A DNA stretch of 64,000 nucleotides from Brevibacterium atlanticum (lineage in GTDB: Bacteria > Actinomycetota > Actinomycetes > Actinomycetales > Brevibacteriaceae). Within the stretch, counting starts at the first letter, position 1. Every line of letters starts with the position of its first letter. The notes under the pieces were generated by a model, which saw only the letters and a list, made by a program, of their open reading frames with translations, was not told the DNA's origin and searched no databases. Positions 57,681 through 64,000 of the stretch are shown in pieces. The DNA is taken from positions 2,036,503-2,100,502 of the forward strand of contig NZ_CP050152.1 of assembly GCF_011617245.1 (NCBI RefSeq), read 5' to 3'. The position numbers were made by a program, and so were the translations under genes.

Positions 57681-59114
57681 TCAGATCTGCGGATGACGCA
57701 GGTGGTGACCGGTAGCGGCCTCGAAGGCGTGAGCGATGCGCAGCAGTTCGACATCGGCCCCAGGCCGGGCCACGATCTGAACTCCCACGGGCAGGTCCGA
57801 TGCGGAGAATCCGGCGGGCACTGAGATCGCAGGGCACCCGGTCGCCGAGATCAGGCACAGTGCGCGCATCCAGTCGAGATAGTTCGACAGTTCCACACCG
57901 TTGATCTCGGTGGGGTATTCGATCGAGGCGTCGAACGGCAGCACCTGGCACGCCGTGAGCACGAGGACGTCGGAGCCTGAGAAGAAGCGCTCGATCTCCG
58001 AATGCAGGCGAGTCCGCGCGGCCTCGGCGGAAGCCACCTCGGCGCCGGTCAGCTCGAGACCCATTCGGATGTTCCAGCCCACCGAGTCTTTGATCCGGTC
58101 CGGATGCGCCGCATAGAGCGCACCCCAGGAACCGACGAAGTCGAGCGCTCGACGCACCCCGAACACCTCGTCGGCATCCGTGAGGTCGGGGATCGTTCCC
58201 TCGACTCGGGCACCGAGGTCGATGAAGACCTGTGCCGTCCCGCTCACGATATCCGCAACTTCCGCCTCGACGGGGAGAAGGCCGTCGAGGTCGGGGGAGA
58301 AGCCGACGCGCAAGCCTGTGAGGTCGGGGGAGAAGTCGGCACCGAGCGCGAATTCCGGGAGGTCGAAGACGCCGCCCGGTTCAGGCAGCGACGCCGGTGC
58401 CGTGGGTTCGGGACCGGAAGCCACGCTCATGAGCAGAGCGACGTCGGAGACGGTGCGGGCCATGAATCCGGACTGGGAGAGCCAGGTGTAGGGATTCGCC
58501 GGCGGTGTATGCGGGATTCGGCCGTTGCTCGGGCGAAAGCCGACGACATTGTTGAACGAGGCAGGCGAGCGCAGAGACCCGCCCATGTCGGAGCCGTCAC
58601 CCGAGGCTTGAATGCCTGCGGCGAGCGCGGCACCCACCCCGCCTGATGAACCGGAAGCCGACTTGGTCCGGTCGTAGGGATTGACAGTTGTGCCGAACAC
58701 CTCGTTGAAGGTGTGAGAGCCGGCTGCGAATTCCGGGACGTTGGTCTTGCCCGTCGTCGTGATCCCGGCGGCCTTGAGACGGGCGATGATGAGGGAGTCG
58801 GTCTCGGGCACCCGGTCGGCCATGAGGGGCGAACCCCATGTGGTGCGCAGCCCGGCCGTGTCGTGGGTGTCCTTATGCGTCATCGGCACCCCGTGCAGCG
58901 GCCCGACGCTCTCACCGCGGGACAGTGCCTCATCTGCTGCGGCCGCGTGAGCGTGCGCCGCTTCGTCATCGCGGGTGACCACCGCGTTGATCGTCGGATT
59001 GATCGCATCGATGCGGTCGAGATGATCGTCCAGCGCCTCGCGGGCCGAGATCTCCTTCGCGGCGATCCGGGCAGCGAGCTCCCGGGTGGACAGCCAGCGC
59101 AGTTCGTCGCTCAT
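57681..59114 (-). CDS. Amidase (amidase signature family)
   Basis: The 477-residue serine hydrolase has the catalytic lysine in GVPMTHKDTHDTAGLRT, the cis-serine in SASGSSGGVGAALAAG and the nucleophile serine in SGDGSDMGGSLRSPA, the Ser-cisSer-Lys triad. There is no GatBC partner, and the C-terminal half differs from GatA, so it is a stand-alone amidase. It is five bases after the M20 gene and is the last gene of a four-gene operon. Confidence 0.9.
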   Translation of the reverse strand: MSDELRWLSTRELAARIAAKEISAREALDDHLDRIDAINPTINAVVTRDDEAAHAHAAAADEALSRGESVGPLHGVPMTHKDTHDTAGLRTTWGSPLMADRVPETDSLIIARLKAAGITTTGKTNVPEFAAGSHTFNEVFGTTVNPYDRTKSASGSSGGVGAALAAGIQASGDGSDMGGSLRSPASFNNVVGFRPSNGRIPHTPPANPYTWLSQSGFMARTVSDVALLMSVASGPEPTAPASLPEPGGVFDLPEFALGADFSPDLTGLRVGFSPDLDGLLPVEAEVADIVSGTAQVFIDLGARVEGTIPDLTDADEVFGVRRALDFVGSWGALYAAHPDRIKDSVGWNIRMGLELTGAEVASAEAARTRLHSEIERFFSGSDVLVLTACQVLPFDASIEYPTEINGVELSNYLDWMRALCLISATGCPAISVPAGFSASDLPVGVQIVARPGADVELLRIAHAFEAATGHHLRHPQI

Positions 59115-59118
59115 CGGG

Positions 59119-60351
59119 TCACCGCCCGACCTTGCTCAGCACGGCCGACAGGGCGGCCCGAAGTCCTGTGGTCAGGGTGGTCTCGACGTCGTCAGGGGCG
59201 AAGAACGGCGAATGGTTGCCCGCAGGTGCGTCGTCGCCTGTGAACTTCGCATCCGAGTATCCGCCGAAGAACCAATACACGTAGGGGACTCCGATGTCAT
59301 CGCCGAAGGCGCCGAAGTCTTCGCTGCCGGTGACCGGGTCTTCGACGTGGACGTTGTCGGAGCCGAGCTCGTTACGCGCCGCCTCGAGGAAGCCCTCCGT
59401 CTCTTCTGGGTCGTTGAAGCAGCGGGGGAAGCGGTACATGTCTTCGATGAGCGGCTCGGGAGCACCGGAGGCCAGTGCCTCGGCGAGGATGATACGGCGG
59501 ACCCGGTCGAGGACGACTGCGCGGACCTCCTCGTCGAAGGTGCGGATGTTGAGCTTGAACTCCGCTGAGTCGGGGATGATGTTCTCCTTGAGCCCGCCGT
59601 GGAAGGTGCCGACGGTGATCACGGCCATGTCGCGACCGGAGATCTCACGGGAGACGATCGACTGCAGCCGGGTGATCATGAACGCGCCGAGGACGATCGG
59701 GTCGATCGCCGCCTCGGGTTGGGAACCGTGCGCCTGCTTGCCCTTCACCGTGACCTTGAGACAGTCGGACATCGCCATGGCTGTCCCCGACGAGACGTAG
59801 ACGTGGCCGGCGCGTCCCGGCCAGACGTGCTGTCCGTAGATGACTTCGGGGTGGACGACCGAGTCCCAGAGTCCGTCGTCGAGCATCGCACGGGCTCCTT
59901 CACCGGTCTCCTCTCCTGGTTGGAAGAGCATGACGACGGTGCCCGACCACAGGTCGCGGTGTTCGGCGAGGGAGGTGGCGAGGGAGAGGCCGACGGTGAT
60001 GTGCGTGTCGTGGCCGCAGCCGTGCATCACCTTGGTCGTCGAGCCGTCCGGGAGCGTGCCTTCCGCGGTCGAGGCGTAGTCGAGTCCGGTGTCCTCGGTG
60101 ATGGGCAGCCCGTCTGTGTCGGCGCGGTAGCCGACGACGGGTCCTTCACCGTTGTCGATGACGGCGACGATGCCGGTGCCGCCGAAGGTCTGAGGGCTCA
60201 GTCCGAGCTCGCGCAGACGAGACTCGATCTGTCCGGCGGTCCAGGTCTCCTGCATGGAGAGCTCGGGGGAGCGGTGGAAGTCTTTGTAGTCGGCAACGAT
60301 GCGGTCGAGATTGTCGGTGATCGCCGAGGTGAACACGGGGTTGAGCGTCAT
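59119..60351 (-). CDS. M20 amidohydrolase (hippurate/N-acyl amino acid hydrolase type)
   Basis: The 410-residue enzyme has VGYRADTDGLPI, KVMHGCGHDTHITVG (metal His/Cys/Asp), FQPGEETGEGARAMLDDG (catalytic Glu), YGQHVWP and GSEDFGAFG near the end. These are the marks of the IAA-amino acid/hippurate hydrolase subgroup of M20. It lies between a membrane protein pair and an amidase, which suggests an imported amide or N-acyl amino acid as substrate. Confidence 0.9.
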   Translation of the reverse strand: MTLNPVFTSAITDNLDRIVADYKDFHRSPELSMQETWTAGQIESRLRELGLSPQTFGGTGIVAVIDNGEGPVVGYRADTDGLPITEDTGLDYASTAEGTLPDGSTTKVMHGCGHDTHITVGLSLATSLAEHRDLWSGTVVMLFQPGEETGEGARAMLDDGLWDSVVHPEVIYGQHVWPGRAGHVYVSSGTAMAMSDCLKVTVKGKQAHGSQPEAAIDPIVLGAFMITRLQSIVSREISGRDMAVITVGTFHGGLKENIIPDSAEFKLNIRTFDEEVRAVVLDRVRRIILAEALASGAPEPLIEDMYRFPRCFNDPEETEGFLEAARNELGSDNVHVEDPVTGSEDFGAFGDDIGVPYVYWFFGGYSDAKFTGDDAPAGNHSPFFAPDDVETTLTTGLRAALSAVLSKVGR

Positions 60352-60429
60352 GATGTCCTTTCATCGTGGTTGTCTCCATGCTGGCAGATGCTGGAGACGG
60401 GTGGAGTTTGTGTTCGGGAGGTGGCCGGT

Positions 60430-61161
60430 TCAGTTGATGCCGACGGAGTCGCCGTCCTCGGGTCGTCTGTCCGTGATGCTCTTCTTTCTGGTGAACCAGG
60501 TGACGGCGATGGTGAGGACGACGACGATGGCGACGTCGCCGGGAGCGAGTACGGGGAGGAGCGGAATGAGGACGAGGATGATCAGCGCGGCGATGCCGAG
60601 TGCGATGAGTGTCGATTTGATCTGTCGCAGCGAGGCGATGAGCTGGACGGTGACTCCGCCGAGGATGGCCGGCAGGATGTAGAGCTTCGCGATGAGGATG
60701 ACCGGTTCGGGGATCAGGGTGAGCAGCCAGGTGCCGAGGATGCCGACGAAGATCACCATCGAGGCGACGTGGATGATCGCGGCTCCGCAGATAGCCATGG
60801 TTGCGGCGTATTCGCCCTTGCGGGTGCCCGGCTTCGCCCCGATCGTGTCCTGCGCAACGATCGCCGAGGGCAGGAGTTTGTTCGAGATGTTGCCGATGAG
60901 GAAGGCCTGATACATCCCGGCGGGACCGAGGATAGGGAAGTACGTGAGCGGTTCGACGATCCAGAACACTCCGTAGACGGCGAACACGGCGAGGAAGCCG
61001 GTGATGATGGTGCCGAAGTCGATGTCGGCGTCGGCGACGAAGAGCAGATAGAACGGCACCGAGGTGGCGATGAGGAAGCCGATGAACAGAGTGATCGAGC
61101 CCCACTTCGTCGTGGTCCGCTCGAATGCTGCGTGGGAGGGTGCGGTGATGATCGATGACAT
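60430..61161 (-). CDS. Multi-pass membrane protein, possible transporter subunit
   Basis: The 243-residue protein has about six or seven hydrophobic segments (ITLFIGFLIATSVPFYLLF, IITGFLAVFAVYGVFWIV, AAIIHVASMVIFVGILGTWLL, VAIVVVLTIAVTWF) and a central loop FLIGNISNKLLPSAIVAQD. The layout recalls nucleoside-recognition (Gate) membrane proteins such as YjiG, but the match is not strong. It is ten bases from the next membrane gene; the two probably work together as a transporter for the substrate of the downstream hydrolases. Confidence 0.6.
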   Translation of the reverse strand: MSSIITAPSHAAFERTTTKWGSITLFIGFLIATSVPFYLLFVADADIDFGTIITGFLAVFAVYGVFWIVEPLTYFPILGPAGMYQAFLIGNISNKLLPSAIVAQDTIGAKPGTRKGEYAATMAICGAAIIHVASMVIFVGILGTWLLTLIPEPVILIAKLYILPAILGGVTVQLIASLRQIKSTLIALGIAALIILVLIPLLPVLAPGDVAIVVVLTIAVTWFTRKKSITDRRPEDGDSVGIN

Positions 61162-61171
61162 GGTCTTCTCC

Positions 61172-61918
61172 TCAGGCTTCCGGGGCGCCGAGACCGGCGT
61201 AGTGGGCGAAGTAGGCGGCGACGAGGCCGACGAGCAGGGAGATTCCCAGGCCCCATTCCTTCAGCCAAGGCAGCTTGAGTCTCTGCGCGAGGAAGAGGCA
61301 GATGGTCATGGTGATCGCGGAGGCGACGACGGCGAAGACGTGGGTCGGTGACTTGGGGAGCTCTCGGAACGTCAGGGCTGCGAAGGCGGCGAGGAGCGCG
61401 GCGCCGGGGATGATGGACATGAGCGCCGGATTGACCTTCTCGAGCTTGTGGGAGCTGCGCTTGAAGATCGGGGTGAGCATGAGAGTGCAGATCATCCATC
61501 CGGCACCAGAGAGGCTCATCGCCATGAGCGCGACGATGAAGACGCCGCGGGTGAAGGTCTCATCGCCGAGGTTGGCTCCCATGGTTCCGGCCGCGATCGA
61601 GGCGGAAGCCACCTCGGTGGCGGCCGAGCCGATGAGGCCGACGCGGACGACGACCGGGGGAGTGCCGAACAGCGGCAGCAGGGCGATCGCGACGAGCACG
61701 ACGGACAGTGAGGGGCCGATCGCCGCGACCCCGCCGGCGCGGAATGCGGCTCGCACCTCCTGTTGGCTCATGCCCGCGGATTCGGCGTTCTTCCGCACGG
61801 CACTCATGTAGATGAGCGATTGGACGACGACGACTCCCATCACGGCCATCGCCAGAATCCACAGGATCGGTGTGTTGGCGAGTCCGATGTAGTCGGCGGA
61901 TCCGCTGGTCTGCATCAT
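61172..61918 (-). CDS. Multi-pass membrane protein (DUF5058-like), possible transporter subunit
   Basis: The 248-residue protein has five or six hydrophobic segments, among them NTPILWILAMAVMGVVVVQSL and IGPSLSVVLVAIALLPLFGTP, and a cytoplasmic KNAESAGMSQQEVRAAFRAGG loop. By recall it resembles DUF5058 proteins. The start is ATG 61918 with GAGGA eight bases upstream, giving MMQTSG; the longer frame from 61966 adds a hydrophilic leader. It is the first gene of the operon that ends with the amidase. Confidence 0.6.
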   Translation of the reverse strand: MMQTSGSADYIGLANTPILWILAMAVMGVVVVQSLIYMSAVRKNAESAGMSQQEVRAAFRAGGVAAIGPSLSVVLVAIALLPLFGTPPVVVRVGLIGSAATEVASASIAAGTMGANLGDETFTRGVFIVALMAMSLSGAGWMICTLMLTPIFKRSSHKLEKVNPALMSIIPGAALLAAFAALTFRELPKSPTHVFAVVASAITMTICLFLAQRLKLPWLKEWGLGISLLVGLVAAYFAHYAGLGAPEA

Positions 61919-62119
61919 GGCGGGGTCCTCACTTCGCTGTTGTCGGGCGGGACGCGCTGGGCTCACAAGTGTGTGTACCGTGGCGCGTATTCCAGTAACC
62001 TAACCCGAGTGAGATGCGGATCACAGTGCAGGCGGCTGAGATCCCAATTGCCGAGAACGGCGAAGTCGATGAGCGTCATGAGAAGAATCGATGAGTCGGC
62101 CGAAAGGAGCCCCGCCAGC

Positions 62120-62680
62120 ATGGAGCCAGTCATCGACGACCACCTCGACCGCGCGGAGGAATGCTGGGTCGCGGCGCTGTCACGTGTGCGCATCGAGGAT
62201 CTCGACTCCGCCAGCGGCTGTGAGGAGTGGACGAACCGGGAGCTGATCAACCACCTCGTCGGCGGGGGTCTGCGCTATGCGAAGCTGCTTGCGCAGGCGC
62301 CGTCGGCCGAGGTCGAGGTGACGCGCGGGATGGACCACCTCGGTGAGGATCTCGTGGAGTCGTTCTGGGTCCACGAGCGGACCTTCCGGTCATTGGCGGG
62401 GGAGTGTGACCTCGAGGCGACGGTGCCTCATCGCATCGGAGTGATCCTCGGTGAGCAGCTCGTGCGGATGCGCATCCTCGAACTCGCTCTTCACGCGGCC
62501 GATCTGTCGCGGGGGACCGGGATGCCGTGGCCGATCGACGACGAGCTGGCGGAGTTCATCTCGACCGAACTGGGTGATCTCATCGTCGAGCTGGGTTCGG
62601 TCGGCGGTTACGCGCCGGCACGACTCGGCGAACCAGCGTTGTCGCACGCGCAGCGTGTGCTCCAGATATCCGGTCGCTGA
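62120..62680 (+). CDS. Mycothiol-dependent maleylpyruvate isomerase N-terminal-like (DinB-fold) protein
   Basis: The 186-residue protein has WVAALSRVRIEDLDSASGCEEWTNRELINHLVGG, the opening of the DinB-like metal-binding fold of the TIGR03086/maleylpyruvate isomerase group, and a later LVRMRILELALHAADLSRG with the usual His and Asp. These proteins may use mycothiol, which fits the mycothione reductase in this window; the reaction is unknown. AAAGGAG lies ten bases before ATG 62120; a longer in-frame start is possible. Confidence 0.78.
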   Translation: MEPVIDDHLDRAEECWVAALSRVRIEDLDSASGCEEWTNRELINHLVGGGLRYAKLLAQAPSAEVEVTRGMDHLGEDLVESFWVHERTFRSLAGECDLEATVPHRIGVILGEQLVRMRILELALHAADLSRGTGMPWPIDDELAEFISTELGDLIVELGSVGGYAPARLGEPALSHAQRVLQISGR

Positions 62681-62715
62681 GCGGCCCTGCGTTTAGTTGA
62701 GCGCCTCTGTGCCGG

Positions 62716-63225
62716 CTACTTGGCCTTCTTCTTCGAGATGTGCATCGTGATCTGCGCGGTGACGAAAGCAGTTCCGTCGGCATCGAGGACGTCGACGGGA
62801 ACGACGATGTCGAACTTCTCGTCGCCGAACTCCGGCAGTGTTTCGAGCCGCGCCACCGCAGTGACAGCCGAGGTCGCTGTGGCGTTGTACTGAACGGTCA
62901 TCCCTGCTGGAATCCAGCGGTGCGAGGGCGGGACGGTGGCTTCCGTCATGATGCCGGCGGCGATCTCCGCCATGTTGCACGAGGCGATGGCGTGATACGT
63001 GCCGATGTGATTGTGCACGCCGCGACGATTCGGAGCGGTGACTCGGCACAGGCCTGGGGCGAGCTCACGGATTCGCGGGTGGACCGTGCGGAAGTACGGT
63101 GCCTTGAAGCAGACGGCCTGTGAGAAGAGCCGTTCACCCAAGGGCACATTCTGCAGCTTCTTCCAGAGCTGGTAGATCTTTCCGGTGCCGGGGATCGCTG
63201 TGATCGGTGCCGAGTCTGTGCTCAT
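62716..63225 (-). CDS. Hotdog-fold protein, DUF4442 (thioesterase-like)
   Basis: The 169-residue protein has HNHIGTYHAIASCNMAEIAAG, the helix-and-turn core of DUF4442, and later strands ending TAFVTAQITMHISKKK. DUF4442 proteins are hotdog-fold relatives of PaaI-type thioesterases; no substrate is known. GGAAGGACC precedes the ATG. It converges with the DinB-like gene, with only 35 bases between them and no clear terminator. Confidence 0.8.
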   Translation of the reverse strand: MSTDSAPITAIPGTGKIYQLWKKLQNVPLGERLFSQAVCFKAPYFRTVHPRIRELAPGLCRVTAPNRRGVHNHIGTYHAIASCNMAEIAAGIMTEATVPPSHRWIPAGMTVQYNATATSAVTAVARLETLPEFGDEKFDIVVPVDVLDADGTAFVTAQITMHISKKKAK

Positions 63226-63326
63226 GGTGTGGTCCTTCCAGGGTGCCCTCGCCGTGAGTCGGCATGGGCACGCGGTGCGCCTGTGAGATAAGTTACCTGT
63301 GAGTAGACTCTAGCAGGAGGGCAGTC

Positions 63327-63758
63327 TCACGTGCAGTCGGACCATTCGGCCAGCGTATGATCGCGAGTGCGTTCGAGCAGTTCGCGGAGCACGGCCCGGT
63401 CGATGCCCTCCAGGCGGGAGAGATACAGGCATGCCGTGCCGCTGCGGCGGCCGCCCAGCCGTGTCATGAGATCAGCCCAGCGGTTCTCGAAGTCACTTGT
63501 CAGGTTGATCGTGTGCTGGCGTGCAGCGGGGGAGAAGGCCAGCGCCGGCATGAGTCCGCTGTGGCCCGACTCGTATGTGTACATGACTTCACCGAAGCCG
63601 ATGATCCGAGAAGCCCAGACGACGGGCTGCTCACCGGAGACGTCGGCGAGGAGGTCGACGAGCTCATCGGCCTCGGCGCGGCGAGGACCCAGTGCGCGAT
63701 CGAGAATGTCCGCGACAGGTTCGCCGGTCGGTCGCATGGCCGGTGTCCGATGGGCCAT
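63327..63758 (-). CDS. DUF1801 domain protein
   Basis: The 143-residue protein shows the DUF1801 pattern: ADELVDLLADVSGEQPVVWASRIIGFGEVMYTYESGH, LAFSPAARQHTINL and RRSGTACLYLSRLEGIDRAVLRELL. The fold is YdhG-like; the function is unknown. It is not clearly linked to its neighbours. Confidence 0.82.
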   Translation of the reverse strand: MAHRTPAMRPTGEPVADILDRALGPRRAEADELVDLLADVSGEQPVVWASRIIGFGEVMYTYESGHSGLMPALAFSPAARQHTINLTSDFENRWADLMTRLGGRRSGTACLYLSRLEGIDRAVLRELLERTRDHTLAEWSDCT

Positions 63759-63866
63759 ATCAGCTCCCGATTCGTCGTTGGAGAGTCATCCACGTCGGTG
63801 GAATCGATTCGTCAGTGTCCACCATAGGTCCAGACGAGGGGAGCAGCCCTCTGATCTTTACTTAAC

Positions 63867-63880
63867 ATAATGTATATTAT
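63867..63880. promoter_or_regulatory. AT-rich dyad before the last gene
   Basis: ATAAT-GTAT-ATTAT lies in a ~35-base AT-rich island (63855-63895) that stands out strongly in this GC-rich sequence. It is 118 bases before the ATG at the right edge and is probably a promoter with an operator, for example for a TetR- or MarR-type regulator. Confidence 0.45.
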
Positions 63881-63997
63881 CGGCTTTATTTCAGAACATC
63901 GGTACATCCAGCTCAGAGCGACCGAATAACGCTTGTAGCCGTCGCGGACGCAACAGTTCTACCGCTCTCATCAATGAGTTCACCGGAAAGGAACGCG

Positions 63998-64000
63998 ATG
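63998..64000 (+). CDS. Start codon of a gene cut by the right edge
   Basis: The window ends with ATG preceded by GGAAAGGAACGCG, a good Shine-Dalgarno at seven bases. The AT-rich promoter region upstream supports a real gene start. Nothing can be said of the product. Confidence 0.5.

Overview
The window is GC-rich chromosomal DNA from an actinobacterium, most likely a Brevibacterium or a close relative in the Micrococcales (inferred, not proven). Support comes from mycothiol use (mycothione reductase), a class Ic methionine aminopeptidase, polyphosphate glucokinase, the split ctaC-D-F / ctaE-qcrCAB respiratory genes, glutamine synthetase adenylyltransferase beside two glutamine synthetases, and many GTG starts. 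From 10 kb to about 46 kb the order resembles the Mycobacterium tuberculosis block Rv2182c-Rv2222c (recalled, not searched): glnA2-glnE, glnA1, RDD protein, DUF4191 protein, lipA/lipB, E2, pepA, erpA, ctaC, ctaE-qcrCAB, trpD, an exonuclease-nuclease fusion and an acyltransferase.

Layout. 1-10 kb: uracil permease (cut by the left edge), acyl-CoA synthetase, Nif3-like protein and zinc-ribbon protein, YaaA, the RNase P RNA gene, map-ppgK, a GntR regulator and alanine dehydrogenase. 10-18 kb: nitrogen assimilation (glnA2, glnE, glnA1) with mycothione reductase between. 18-29 kb: lipoate synthesis (lipB-lipA), a lipoylated E2 and its E3, pepA and pyrD, plus a kinase-like membrane protein of unknown role. 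29-41 kb: dipeptidase, ErpA, Aat, then the aerobic respiratory chain: ctaC-ctaD-ctaF on plus and ctaE-qcrC-qcrA-qcrB on minus, separated by a 1.3-kb gene-poor gap. 41-55 kb: trpD, a DEDDh/GIY-YIG fusion, hydrolase, PlsC, MerR regulator, orphan ParA, pyruvate carboxylase, deformylase, hydroxyacyl-CoA dehydrogenase, aspartate aminotransferase and a methyltransferase. 55-64 kb: Hsp20 under a HAIR operator, an AEC transporter, ferritin, a four-gene operon (two membrane proteins, an M20 amidohydrolase, an amidase), small enzymes, and the ATG of one further gene at the right edge.

Most notable. (1) ctaD, the catalytic subunit of the aa3 oxidase, is split over three reading frames by three small indels whose net length change is zero, while its neighbours are intact. 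(2) A perfect 56-bp palindrome occurs twice, 10 kb apart, each time between convergent genes. (3) The ctaC and ctaE-qcr promoters share a motif, AATTTCTAC-N4-TGTAGCG, which contains a CTAC-N5-GTAG dyad. (4) A HAIR element overlaps the hsp20 promoter. (5) Several genes carry a TANNNT box exactly six bases before the start codon, which suggests leaderless mRNAs. I found no CRISPR array, complete insertion sequence, prophage or tRNA gene, and no clearly novel multi-gene system. The best candidates for new biology are the palindrome family, the respiratory motif, the kinase-like membrane protein and the amidase/M20/membrane-protein operon.
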